In this document: in pieces, positions 44,391-55,180 of the stretch
Numbering within the stretch: the first letter of the stretch is position 1
Layout of the letters: the number at the start of each line of letters is the position of its first letter
NCBI GenBank assembly: GCA_026225945.1
Contig: JAMJFZ010000881.1
Location: 38,501-102,500 of the forward strand
Source: Cricetomys ansorgei
Taxonomy: Eukaryota; Chordata; Mammalia; Rodentia; Nesomyidae
Direction of reading: 5' to 3'
Length of the DNA: 64,000 bases
The notes under the pieces: generated by a model
Database searches by the model: none
Seen by the model: the letters and a program-made list of their open reading frames with translations, nothing else
Told to the model about the DNA's origin: nothing
Translations under genes and position numbers: made by a program

Positions 44391-45772
44391 TACCCAACTT
44401 TCCAGACACCAGAGACCCTTGCTCGCTGTCAATCCACTGACTCTCCATCCTCAAGTAGACATTCCATTCTGCTTATTTATCTCACAGCCCTTCCATAAAA
44501 TGCCTTCTGAAATCATCTGTTCTAAAATGCCCTTTCTTACCCTCTTTCCAGGGGAATGTATGTCTCTGAGATCTCACCTTAAACACAATTTGTACTTGAG
44601 TAGGTTCCAGAAAGCATCTGTTATGGCTTTTATTGCATGGGCAGTCATTAACTTACTGGTTACTATTTGGTTAATGCTCAGCTCAGCCACCCAGCCTACG
44701 CATTCTATGCGGAAAGGAATAATGCTTGATTCGGTTCCCTCTTTATATATATTGTTATAACTCCTATTTCTTTGATTACAGAGGTTGAACAATCACAACA
44801 CCTTTTGAATAGTGAAGATAAGAATGAATAAGCCAAGTAGTTTCACACGTAGTTGATAATCTTTGTGTGAAATACTAAACATACAGATTGCTCCCGGAAA
44901 TGATACATGGCTCAAGTGAGATTTGAGTCCGGCTCTGTTTGAATCCAAGGCTGGATTCTTCCAGCTTCATCATGCTGACTCTCTCTTAAATGAGATGCTT
45001 TATATGCAACAATGCTTTGTAAGATGTTAGTGTGGGGAGTATCTTCATCATTCTCAACTGGACTGGGAGAATGAACAAAGAGTAGTAGTGAGGGAAGGAC
45101 CCACTATCGATACAAAATCCCAAGTAATGAGGGAAGTCTCTGGCAGCCCCGTCTGCCCCATACCACGCTGTCCAGCTCCCTTGTGCTGTGGGCCGGCTGA
45201 CAATCTCAAGATCTGCAGGACCTATTAGACATCCTGTGACAGCAACTATTCAGAACACAATTCATCTTGCTTATTAATATCTCTTGAGTATTCCTATAAC
45301 ATGTAGAGTGTTCTGGTCCAAACCAGAGAGCAATAAGACTCAATTCAATTCTCAGCACCTCAGGAATCCATACGTCATCAAAAACACAGTGATGGAGATC
45401 ATGAACCAAGAGGTAGGGAGATGACTCTGAAAGGAAGCTACTTCCCTGTGTTCTTCCCTCCAAGGGATGCCTCTCCTGCATTTCTGACCTTCTCCAGTCA
45501 ACTACTTTGATTTAGAGCTGGGAGCTGGCAGGCTCCAGGTTAGCACATGCTAACCCCTCTTTTTGCAGAGAGAGAAAATGCGGCGTTCCTTAGGGTCTCA
45601 GTAGAACTCAAGTCCCGAGGACAATAACAAGCAGACTGGGTTCTGAGATGCACTGTGACAGCAAAGGGAAGCAAGGGCTCTGAGGACTGCCATGGCTTCC
45701 AGAGACCAGCGGCTCAAGTCTTTCATTTCAAATAAAGACAGGCAAGAAACAAATTTAGGACAAATTCTCCAG
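44391..45772. other. Unique block; possible L2-like stretch
   Basis: 44440-44760 (tgtctctgagatctcacctt, then T-rich sequence) vaguely resembles the 3' region of L2, but the match is too weak to call. Nothing else is recognised. Confidence 0.35.
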
Positions 45773-45784
45773 GATACAAAGCAA

Positions 45785-45973
45785 TTTTTTTGGTTGGTTG
45801 GTTGGTTGGTTGTTGTTGTTGTTGTTTGCTTGTTTTATGAGACAGGGTTTCTCAGTGTAACAGCCCCGGCTGTCCTGGAACTCGCTTTGTAGACCAGGCT
45901 GGCCTCAAGCTCACAGAGATCCACCTGTCTCTGTTGACCGAGGGCTGGGATTAAAGGTGTGCACCACGCAGCT
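45785..45973 (-). mobile_element. B1 SINE, antisense, 12-bp target-site duplications
   Basis: gagacagggtttctcagtgt, gctgtcctggaactcgcttt, gtagaccaggctggcctcaa and gctgggattaaaggtgtgca give a full-length reversed B1. The tail became GGTT and GTT repeats (45790-45826). Perfect duplications gatacaaagcaa lie at 45773-45784 and 45974-45985. Confidence 0.95.
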
Positions 45974-45985
45974 GATACAAAGCAA

Positions 45986-46552
45986 CTTGCAAGCAGTGAC
46001 AGGTGGAAAGAATACTCTGCTTCGGTGATTTTAATATCATTTTTCTATTGGGGGTTCAAATGAAATGATAGTGTTCAAAAGTAGAAGGATATTAGTTAAA
46101 AATCAGGCAATAGCGATGAACAATCTCTGTTTGGTTTTGACCAGGCAGAAGTACTTCCAATGTATCACGTGACTACTTCAGTGTAAATGATAGCAACCTA
46201 AACCTACAATCTTGTGCTTTCTCCAGAAGTAATGCTGTTATTTTATCATATTGCAGATTCTTCAGAAATAGCACATTATTTAATTGTGTAGACATTCTTA
46301 TTATGCATCTCCTAACCTTAATTTTGAATGCCCTCATTTTATTAACCAGTTCTGTAATTAATATATTTGTTGCTAAATTTTTGTCAGTATACGTCTTCAT
46401 TTTCTTGGGCTAGATTCTGGAAGGTTATTTTGTAACGAAGGATGTAACAAATAAAGTTTGCAACACAAACTTCCAAATCACCTTCTACTGGCAGCTTGAG
46501 CTCATTACTTCTGAATACTAGCAACTAAAAATCTTCAATATTTTAATAAGTA
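45986..46552. other. AT-rich unique sequence
   Basis: Nothing is recognised. Confidence 0.4.
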
Positions 46553-46675
46553 AATACATATAATGTACTATGTATGTATGTTATATATGTATTATATATT
46601 ATGTATATATAATACATATAATGTATTATAATGTATATTATAATACACATAATGTATATATGTTTAATAACATAA
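46553..46675. repeat. AT-rich (TATG/TATA)-type tract
   Basis: Interlocking tatataatgta, atgtattat and atacatata motifs give many short inverted repeats. It could form cruciforms. Confidence 0.85.
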
Positions 46676-46689
46676 TAGTCTTATGTTAA

Positions 46690-46874
46690 TTTATTTTTCT
46701 TTGATTATTCAAGATGGTCAATTAGACTATTGTATTTCTTGTCTATATTTCTTTTGTATTTTTATATGCCATTAGCCCATTTTTCTATATTGGATGTTAA
46801 TTTTCTTTAAAAATTATGTGAATCCCTTATTCTAGCGGTATGCACATAGACTGTATTTACATGCACACACATGT
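46690..46874. other. AT-rich, possible L1M-like fragment
   Basis: tgccattagcccatttttct, tatattggatgttaattttc recalls a mammalian L1 segment, but the match is weak. Confidence 0.3.
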
Positions 46875-46960
46875 TCTTGGAGCTCAAACTGCTCTTGAAG
46901 TCATGGTCTTCCTACCTCAGCCCCAAGTACTGAGATTACAGGCGCATGCTACTACACTCA
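46875..46960 (-). mobile_element. B1-like fragment, antisense
   Basis: tcatggtcttcctacctcag, ccccaagtactgagattaca and ggcgcatgctactac match the reverse complement of a B1 or a 7SL-derived monomer. Confidence 0.6.
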
Positions 46961-47424
46961 GTTACCTCAACAGCAATTTACTAAATAAACTGGGATGGAC
47001 ACAGTTTTGAGAGAATGACATAAAATTCTGCTAAAAACCATGCTGTTTTTATTTCTACTGATGTGTTTCTGAGTTCCTTCTTGATATGCCATAATCTTTC
47101 TTTTGACTAATTTCAACTGATATCTAAAATACTCAGCTCTAATCCATGTCCCTTATGTGCATGGGGTATGTATTGCGTCCTGAGACATGAAAGGACGTGA
47201 ATAGTTGTATTCTTCAAATTAGCAGAGTTTAGCAATGATATTTTGCTCTGATTCGGGTAAATTATCACTAATATTTTGAAATATGACCGAAAGTATTATG
47301 AACTTGAGAAAACCAATTAAGAAAACTTCAATATATTTTAAACAATGATTCAAATTTAATCAGCACTCCAACAATGTGGGATGTAAAAGATAAATGATAG
47401 ATAATAAATAGATTATAGAATACA
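46961..47424. other. AT-rich unique sequence
   Basis: Nothing is recognised. Confidence 0.4.
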
Positions 47425-47425
47425 T

Positions 47426-47466
<41 letters not shown>

Positions 47467-47500
47467 GAGATAGAGAATAGATAGATAGATGATAGATGAT
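47425..47500 (+). repeat. (GATA)n microsatellite
   Basis: About ten perfect GATA units, then GATA/GATG variants. Confidence 0.95.
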
Positions 47501-47739
47501 TAGACAGGTGGACAGATCTCAGGAGAAAAGGAGAGTTCAAAGGACCCTCAGGTCTAAAGAAAATTATAATATGCACCTTCACTAAGAATTCCATTTACCT
47601 TCTTATGGAGGCACTGGCTAGTTATATGTTAAGATGAGAACACACCAGCAGGTATGCAGATTGTGGGAAGACTTTAGAAATAGATACACACCTAGCAGCT
47701 AGCATAGGGCCAAGGAAGCCTTTCTGTAAGTACTTAAAA
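47501..47739. other. Unique spacer
   Basis: Nothing is recognised. Confidence 0.4.
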
Positions 47740-47888
47740 TTGCCAGAGAGATGCCTTAGTAAGACCACTCACTGCTCTTGTATAGGGGCTGGTTCAGTTC
47801 CCAGCACCAGCTTGGCAGCTCACAACCTTCTGTAACTCCAGTTTCAGGAGTTATGGTGCCCTCCTCTGGCCTCCATGGGCATTGCATA

Positions 47889-47941
<53 letters not shown>

Positions 47942-47990
47942 TACAGGCAAACCACTCACACACATAAAAGTAATAGTCTTTAAATACCAT
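47740..47990 (+). mobile_element. B2/B3-family SINE with internal (GT)n
   Basis: agagagatgccttagtaaga, ctggttcagttcccagcacc, acaaccttctgtaactccag and cctcctctggcctccatggg define a B3. A pure GT tract (47890-47938) lies in the 3' part, opposite in sense to the usual CA tail, followed by aggcaaaccactcacacaca and an A-rich end. Confidence 0.85.
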
Positions 47991-47999
47991 CTTAAACCA

Positions 48000-48215
48000 C
48001 TGCTTACTGAAGACTCGCTGTGATCCAGGCCTTGGTGTAGGCGCTCTGCCTGTATGAGCTTATTCTCATCCTTGGTCATCATGTGAGATACACAGCCTGG
48101 CTCCCTCTGTCAGGGTCACGTAGACCATACACTCATTGAGTTTAATAACTTGAACAAGAGTTAAAAAGTTCTGAAATGGGATTTGACCAGTGTGCATTTG
48201 ATTTCTGTGCTGAGA
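48000..48215 (-). mobile_element. MIR SINE, antisense
   Basis: tgatccaggccttggtgtag, atgagcttattctcatcctt, gtttaataacttgaacaaga and gttctgaaatgggatttgac parallel the reversed MIR from its 3' end to its tRNA-like end. Confidence 0.6.
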
Positions 48216-48654
48216 ATGACTGAGGTGTGCTAAGAATGACATGAGATCTGAGAGAAATGGACAAATGCTGACCGCAATGAGACTCTCCCCAAGTCCACCA
48301 TGTCACCAGGAGAGACCTGGATTTTTATCTCTGAGTTTTAAGAAGCTGAAGAAATTGGGGACCAACATGAACTAAATCCATTCTTCCGATACACACCTTC
48401 ATCTGGGTGAGAGAAAGAGCACATGCAATCCGATGCTGCTCAGCAGGGCTCGGGTGGACAGGACTTAGCTGTTTGATGCAACTTCTGACAAGAGATCTGA
48501 GCATCACAGAAGCAAGTGGTGTGTTTGGAGGAAGACTGCTCTGCTCCCAGCATCCAGCGTCCTTTCCAATCCATCCCAAAGCCCTCCACATTTCTCCCAC
48601 ACACAGCATGGTGGGCTCTGCCACAGCGATGGCGCTCTCCTTTGTACCAACTTC
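48216..48654. other. Unique sequence
   Basis: No gene. Short open frames overlap on both strands. Confidence 0.4.
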
Positions 48655-48994
48655 TGTATTTACTGCTCGTCTATTGCCGTGGTAAACCACCACGTCCAAC
48701 ACAGCTTACAGAAGCATTTACTTGGGCTCATGACTCCAAAGCCTTAGAGTCCATGGCGGCAGAGTGGAGGCAGCATGCATGGTGGCTGGAGCAGCAAGCT
48801 GAGAGCTCACAGCATGAACATCAGCAAACAGAAAACAGAATGGCTTCAGCATCTCAACTCCCGAAGCCCACCCCACACTGACACAGTCATTCCTTCGGCA
48901 AGGCCACACATCTGAAACTGCCCCAACAATGCCACCAACTAGGCACCAAGTGCTCGAATGCTTGAGACTGTGGGGGTCATCCCATTCAGTCAGC
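48655..48994 (-). mobile_element. MT-type MaLR LTR, antisense
   Basis: ctattgccgtggtaaaccac, ttacttgggctcatgactcc, gctgagagctcacagcatga, caaggccacacatctgaaac, aagtgctcgaatgcttgaga and atcccattcagtcagc follow the reversed LTR order. Confidence 0.8.
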
Positions 48995-49694
48995 ACTACC
49001 AAGCGGTATCCAACAGAAGACAGCAAAGACAGACACCGCGCCACATTGAAGGAACAGCTAAAATTCTCCAAGGAAACACTGAGGGAGGGAAAGAGTTGCA
49101 AGCCCCCAGACCTGAAGGCTGATGTCCGACCAGGGAGGTGAGGCTACCTTCTAGGAGAGATGCTGCTGCTGCTCCCAGGTAGTTATGCGCAGAATGGGGA
49201 AGGTGGGGGGCGTGACTTAGCAAGCACACTGGTGATTCAATGTGGGGAGAGGCAGCGTGTGCATAAGTAAGCAGGAAAGAAATCCACATCCAAGCTCCGC
49301 CAGCAAGGACTCTGCTCTAAGATGTCTAAAATTTATCTTGAAAAGGGACAGGGGTCCTGGAGGATTTTAAGAAGCGGAAGGAGATGCCCGGTTTTGTAGA
49401 GTTGGCGCAGGCTGGATGGAGAACGCCTCAGACAGTCGGCTGCAGTAATGGTGAGGATACACAAAGCCATCAAGGTGAGGGAGTTCAGAAACCTGAATGC
49501 AAGCCTGCAGAAGAGCTGCGGGGGGGGGGGGGGGGGGGGGGAGCCTGGCTCCCGAGCTGTGTGGGGTGGGGAGGGTGAAGCAAGCAAGCGACTCACCAAA
49601 CCCAGAACAACCACACTCTGTCATTCCCTGTGCCTCGGCTAAAAAGTCATTTCCTCAGGGACCTGCTCCGTGACAACCTCACTGAAAGTCAGGG
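48995..49694. other. Unique sequence with a G22 run
   Basis: No gene is recognised. Open frames near 49333-49642 are shaped by the G run and are not credible. Confidence 0.4.
49520..49541 (+). repeat. (G)22 homopolymer
   Basis: Twenty-two consecutive G bases, preceded by gagctgc. Confidence 0.9.
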
Positions 49695-49805
49695 TCCTCT
49701 GCCCCCTGACCATGGATACGATATGACCATCTGCCTCCCGCTCCTGACGCCACAGCAAGATGGACTGTGGTAAGCCAAAACAACTCTTCCTTCCTTAAAA
49801 CATAA
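49695..49805 (+). mobile_element. Family A LTR-like repeat, 3' part, sense
   Basis: ctgaccatggatacgatatg, accatctgcctcccgctcct, gatggactgtggtaagccaa and aacaactcttccttccttaa follow the family order. Confidence 0.6.
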
Positions 49806-49809
49806 GAGT

Positions 49810-49940
49810 CGTAGCAGCTGCCAGCGGAACAGCACTGAAGAGGCTGAGGCTAGAAGACTTTGCGTTTCAGGCTAGCCTGGGCTACAAGTGAACCTGTCTT
49901 AGAGGGAAAATTAAATAAATAAAAATACAAACAAACAAAC
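49810..49940 (+). mobile_element. B1-like SINE, diverged
   Basis: gaagaggctgaggctagaag, ggctagcctgggctacaagt and gaacctgtcttagagggaaa, with an A/AAAC-rich tail (49910-49942). Confidence 0.6.
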
Positions 49941-49942
49941 AA

Positions 49943-50799
49943 GTGTCTCCCTCTATTTCTACCCCACCCTCCTCCTCTCGGGCCTTTTCATAATGGCAAA
50001 CCCAACTGGGAGTTTTCACGTTTGTTCTCTGGTTATTCTCTCCCTCGCTTCACATTCAGTGAGTGCCACACTGGCTGGACTCTGACGCTGTGACTCTGAC
50101 GTTGACTTTACACATCACTACCGGGCCCAGACTCCTGAGTATTCACATCCACGCTCTCCCACGGGCAGAGAAGAGACGATGCTGCCAACAACCGAGTTGC
50201 AAAACACGAAGGAGCTGACAGGTTTCTGTAGAGACAGAAGAGGATTGCTCTGGAAGGGAGCAACTTTAGGAGTGTGTAGAAATTACAAATGGGAATACAT
50301 AGTGGCCGGGAGAGTAAGCAAGTACAAGACTCAGGGCACAAATGTGGGCTGGACTCTGGGACGTAAAAACCAGCCGTGTTAGACAGTCGCATTGAAACCA
50401 GTCATCTGTCAAGGGCTGTGACAGCCACTGCTCCAGCGGGAGAAGGAGACTGAAACCCAACCTTGTGTAGCTCACCGGGCTTTGTGTCCTAATGAGAAGG
50501 AGGATCTACTGGGCAAGCATCATGCCCAAGAGTCTGAGGTGCCTCGCAAACATTGGGAGTGCCTAGCAACAGAGCTCATCAAAAATGAGCAAAGAGCACA
50601 CCAGGGATAAAACGTGGAGCCTCTGCCTGGCATGAGTAGAGCCCTGCCTTCGGTCCCCAGCGCTGTAGGTAAAATATTCAAGGGAAAGAATAGAAAAGGC
50701 AGCCAGAGACACAGCCTGGTTCATACCTGCCTGGGCTGCGGGACACTGTATGTGGCTTCAGCCGAGGAATCGAGAAGCTCGAGTGGACTCCAGGGAGGA
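49943..50799. other. Mostly unique; ID-like fragment
   Basis: 50605-50680 (cctctgcctggcatgagtag, ccttcggtccccagcgctgt) looks like an ID/B4 head. Nothing else is recognised. Confidence 0.4.
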
Positions 50800-51005
50800 C
50801 CTTCAAGTCCCAGTTCCTATGTTTGCTTACTACCTGTCCCCCACCCCTCAGAAAAGTCACTGTATATCTCCAGGCCTGGTGTTCCTCATTTTTAAAATTG
50901 AGGAAATCACAGTAGCTGTCCCCATGAGCCTCTAGTGAAGATTAGATGAAATGGCATAACTAACACTCAGAATCCCCTCAGTACAGACTGAGCTCCAGGA
51001 ACACC
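50800..51005 (+). mobile_element. MIR SINE
   Basis: gaaaagtcactgtatatctc, caggcctggtgttcctcatt, tttaaaattgaggaaatcac and gtgaagattagatgaaatgg follow the MIR core. Confidence 0.75.
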
Positions 51006-52095
51006 GTCTTTGCAGTATGAGGGTGGACTTTCATGTACCAACACAGACTCTGCAGACAGAGCGTACCTTGTCCCTGGCCCAGCACGCTGGCAGCAGAACG
51101 TGTTAGCTGTCGGCTTCCACAGCCTATTGTCTACCTCCATAGAGCCACCTTCTCTTGGGTGACAACCCCTTTCTCAGCAGCCAGCACTGAAGAGCGATCC
51201 ATATGGGATGTAAAGACCCAGCTCTGTCTCCCCAGCCCAAGGCAATCCTGAATGCTTGTCACTAATTCAAGGCTCCCCTTTAGGGTCATCTGAGGCTTCA
51301 TTGGGATTATGTTACAGCTCAGCATGCCCCTCTGTTCCACTGAGGCACCATGAGCCACCATCATCACGGAATGCAGGCTAAGCGTGTGCTGTGGGACTGA
51401 TTCTGAGGGTGTCTGATTAAAGAATTAAATGTACTATATGACAAGGAAGAACGCTCGGGTTTAGGAGCACTTTTCCAGGATATAAGGTTTAGCACTCTGG
51501 CAAGGATCCGGAGACAATGTGAAGCTCCTCCTGGGATAGCACTCAGAAGATGGTGAAGACGCCTATCCACACAAGGAGCTAGAAAACCACAACAGATGGT
51601 GACACAGAAGAGCGAGACTAAAGGAAGCAAGCCAAAATAAAGCGGGTATACTATATAAGGTTGAGCAAGCATTTGTGGACTGAAGTCCACGGGCCAGAGC
51701 GGTAAGGACTGCGCAGAGCTTCCAATCCCTCCCCGAGTATACCATTCTCAGACAGCACTTTATGTAACAGGGAACTCCAGCTCTCCGCACTCTGTGTCTG
51801 AGTGTTTCCATGGACAGTTGATCACACAGACAAGGGTGATAAGTCATTTACCATTGACGACTGAACTCAAACTCTGACCCCTCTTCCCTACCCATAGTTA
51901 AGATGAACGTTTCAAACCTCTGATCACATGGTCGGTGTCTCTGACAGCCTCATCTTGACCTGAAACTATCCAGGGGCACGCTAAAAGTAATTTATGTAAA
52001 CCCAGGGATGGCTGAAAATGGCTATTAATAACAGAGATAATCCTTTCACTTGGGAAATCAGGGGTATTTTGATAGGTCTGAGAGGAAACCAGGCA
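51006..52095. other. Unique block, no gene recognised
   Basis: Open frames up to 108 codons lack recognisable features. Confidence 0.4.
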
Positions 52096-52200
52096 TCACA
52101 CACACACACATACACACACATACACACACACACACACACACATACACACACACATACACACACACATACACATGTGTGTATGTATATATATGTGTGTATA

Positions 52201-52234
<34 letters not shown>
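52096..52234 (+). repeat. (CA)n-(TA)n compound microsatellite
   Basis: CA with TACACA interruptions (52096-52170), then TGTGTGTATG, then about 16 TA units (52202-52234). Confidence 0.95.
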
Positions 52235-52236
<2 letters not shown>

Positions 52237-52491
52237 CATTTTTATTATAACACTTCGTTCCCAAAGTGGCACCCCTCTACTTTTGCCACTGTATAGTAAA
52301 GGAAGAACATGCCCACACATTCGGAGAACTCTTAGACACTGGGTCTTTGTTGACTTCGATATTAGGAGACATAATATGACATCATGGTCCTCCACTAGCA
52401 TGAAAATAGAAAGCCACCAGGCAGTAAACATGGCCCTAGCCCAGGGCCCACTAAGTCTATGACCTACTTAGTATTCCTTCTTTAGTCTCTA
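52235..52491. other. Unique spacer
   Basis: Nothing is recognised. Confidence 0.4.
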
Positions 52492-52820
52492 GGGTGGTTG
52501 ATCTTGATTGTCAAGTTGATGGAATTGGAATCACCATGGAAACAAACCTTTGGGTATATCTGTGAGGGAGCCTATAGAATCAGTTAATTGAGGTAGAACA
52601 ATCAACCCTAAATGTGGAGTCCTGATCTGGATTAAAAGGGGAATTCTGGGTAAGCATGAGCATCCACGACCCTTTGCTTCCTGACTGTTGATACAGTGTG
52701 AGGGTCACTTGAAGCGTCTGCCACCGAGTCTTCCTCAGCAGGACGGACTGTACTCAGGCATGTACTTAAGTTGTCTTCATCAGGAATTTTGTTATAGCAA
52801 TGAGAAACATAAGTAATACA
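52492..52820 (+). mobile_element. Rodent LTR-like repeat, sense (family A)
   Basis: ggttgatcttgattgtcaag, gaatcaccatggaaacaaac, cagttaattgaggtagaaca, gcttcctgactgttgataca and ttttgttatagcaatgagaa run in order over the whole element. This is the best copy of the family in the window. Confidence 0.8.
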
Positions 52821-52825
52821 ATCCC

Positions 52826-52827
<2 letters not shown>

Positions 52828-52861
<34 letters not shown>
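52828..52861 (+). repeat. (CA)n microsatellite
   Basis: About 17 CA units directly after the LTR-like repeat. Confidence 0.95.
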
Positions 52862-52862
<1 letters not shown>

Positions 52863-53696
52863 CGACTACACCCAGTAGTTGGTATAATTAATATTGTCAA
52901 GACCTAGCATATGGGGAAAAGCCAAACAGAAGCCTCTGAAAATGTCCCACCCTCTAAGCACAGGATAAGGGATTAAAAATATCATGCGCCAGGCAGGATG
53001 GCAGGAATGGTGCAGTTTCCAGACCTAGAGGACGTGGTGTTAGTCATCTGTCGTCACTTCACGTAATCCACAAGTCTGGCCTCTACAATGAAGCAGACGG
53101 ATCCTGGAGGAAGATGGCATTCTGGTGAAAATCTGAAAAGCCGGCACCCAATTGCAGCTGCTGTGCCGGATACGTCATCTACGGTAGCATAGATTAGCAC
53201 CACCCCAGACACAGGCTGCCCAGCTATTGATCTAGCAAACGAAGTCTTTTTCATCCCTATCAGAAAAGAGGATCAGAAACGGCTGCACTCACTTGAACAG
53301 ATAGCAATATGCATTTGCAGTCTTGCCCAGGGCTTTGTGGAAGAGACAGCCCACAGGACAGCAAGTGACCATGTGGTCAGAATCGTGGCCTGGGCTCTCT
53401 CACCAGCTCATAAAATTGAATGGGCCCAGCAGCAACCCACCTTAAATCAGAAGCAGTTCCGGAAGCCAGCAAGGCCCAAGGCTTACTCTTTTGCACCAGC
53501 TTTGTATCCTTTAGCAGCTGCTCTTCAACACCTACAGTCCCGTCGGGGATCACCCATGACCTGCTGGTGACGTGGACTAGACTCTCAGCTCAGCTCGCGG
53601 GTAGGTCAGTGAGGTTCTGAAGCAAAGGCAGCAGCCCCAGATAACCAGATAAACGGTGGGCAGGGTTCCTCTCCCTGCTCAGAGCTTCCGGCAATG
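52862..53696. other. Unique block, no gene recognised
   Basis: Short open frames only. Confidence 0.4.
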
Positions 53697-54093
53697 TCTC
53701 AGTTAGTTCTCTCATTCCTGTGACCAAACACTTGACAAGAAGCAACTCGAGAAAGAAGGGTTTGTTTGGGCTCACAGCTTGAGGGTACCATGCACCATGC
53801 TGGGAAGACAAAGCATAGGAATGGCTCTTGGCAGAATGGTAGGAGCATGAGGCTGACTGCTCACATCCTGGGAGATAGGAAAACATGAGACAGGAAGTGG
53901 CCCGATATAAACCTCAAGGCCTGCAGGAGGATCTCTACAAAGACCCCCTGGGGGAGTGGGTGACCAGGCGCTGCGGGACCCACCTCTACTCGCCAGGCTT
54001 TACCTCCCAAAGCTTCTGCAGTTTCCCAAAATAGCATCACCAGCTGGACACCAAATACCCAAACATGTGAGCCCACGAGAGACATATCCATCC
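53697..54093 (-). mobile_element. MaLR LTR, antisense
   Basis: ctctcattcctgtgaccaaa, gggtttgtttgggctcacag, a gaaaacatgagacaggaagt-like segment and atagcatcaccagctggaca fit a reversed MT/ORR1-type LTR. A 230-codon minus-strand frame (53861-54553) enters it and has no family features. Confidence 0.65.
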
Positions 54094-54619
54094 CTTCACA
54101 GGCAGACTGCTGCATCCAACTGGCCCCAGGAGAGTGAAGGCCTAGACAGGGCAGGTGGCTTTGCTTAGTTGAGGGGAGAGAGGACAGAAACAAGGTCGTC
54201 AGGAGCAGAAAGTTCTGGAGAGGAGGGATTTGGAGGCTGAGCCCTGGATGATGATGATCCACCCAGGTTGTGCTGTGCCTCGCTTTCTCACACGCAACCT
54301 CTGCATCTGCCCTCTGTATCCCCACATAGGAACCAAGGAAACAGCCCAGTAAACCTGCCTGAAAAACTGAAGTCAGCCCTCTCTGCTGGCCTGCACCCCG
54401 TGCCTGGGGCTGCCCTGGAATAATACTTCGGAAGGTTTTCATGAACACCTGCAGGATAATGGCTGGACACCCAGCAATTTGCTCGGACAGAGTTCTCCAA
54501 TGAGTGATTTCTGACCTCTGCACCCCAGTGTCAACTCTTGCCTTGTTGGCCATACTAAAGGTTCAAGAGCCTGAGAACACAGAATAAACAGGTTAATTTC
54601 TGTGGCATTTTGTCACAAC
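54094..54619. other. Unique sequence
   Basis: Nothing is recognised. Confidence 0.4.
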
Positions 54620-54797
54620 TACACACACACACACTCACAACACACATGCACTCACAATACACACACATATACACATGCACTCACAACACACACACATACA
54701 CACACACACTCACACACAACACACACACACATTCATAACATACACACATACATACACACACTCACAACACACACACACACACATACACACTCACATA
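54620..54797 (+). repeat. Imperfect (CA)n array
   Basis: CA units are broken by CTCACAA, CATACA and ATTCATAA, with a loose ~30-base periodicity of CACTCACAACACACA. Confidence 0.95.
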
Positions 54798-55104
54798 TTT
54801 CAACAGGCATGCCAAGCAAGAGAGGCCTGAAGTTTGGACAACTAGACTACTTACTAATAATCTGTAAATTAATCAGCATCATAACGGTAAAATCAAGAAA
54901 GAATGGCTATTGAACTGTTTTCGGTAAACAGTCTTAGAGAAAAATGGTGTCTCACAAATAAAGTTTTCATAAAAAATGAGGGCTGCTTTCTAAGCAAAGC
55001 TCCCTGGCTGCAGACGGCTATTTTAGAAGTAGAGATGTCCACAGGGTTGTGCAGGCTTTGGAACTGGGCAAGTGTGTAAATGGCTTCCTTAAACTAACTA
55101 TGTG

Positions 55105-55180
55105 CTGTTTTCATTAGCGAGTTAATTAAAATAAAGTGACTTCATTTAAACCAATTAATGTTACTTTGCTGTCACAGTAT
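55105..55180. promoter_or_regulatory. Candidate TAAT-rich conserved element
   Basis: It contains ttttcattagcgagttaatt, then aaataaagtgacttcatt and aaaccaattaatgttacttt. There are several homeodomain-type TAAT/ATTA cores within 75 bases of repeat-free DNA. The role is inferred from composition only. Confidence 0.3.

Noticed and set aside
44149..44760. 203-codon plus-strand frame
   Set aside because: Starts inside an antisense MaLR LTR and runs into non-repeat DNA. No domain, no promoter or splice support.
46553..46675. Replication origin or scaffold-attachment site
   Set aside because: AT-rich tandem and inverted sequence alone is not enough to support such a call.
53861..54553. 230-codon minus-strand frame
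   Set aside because: Overlaps an antisense LTR, has mixed low-information sequence and no recognisable family.
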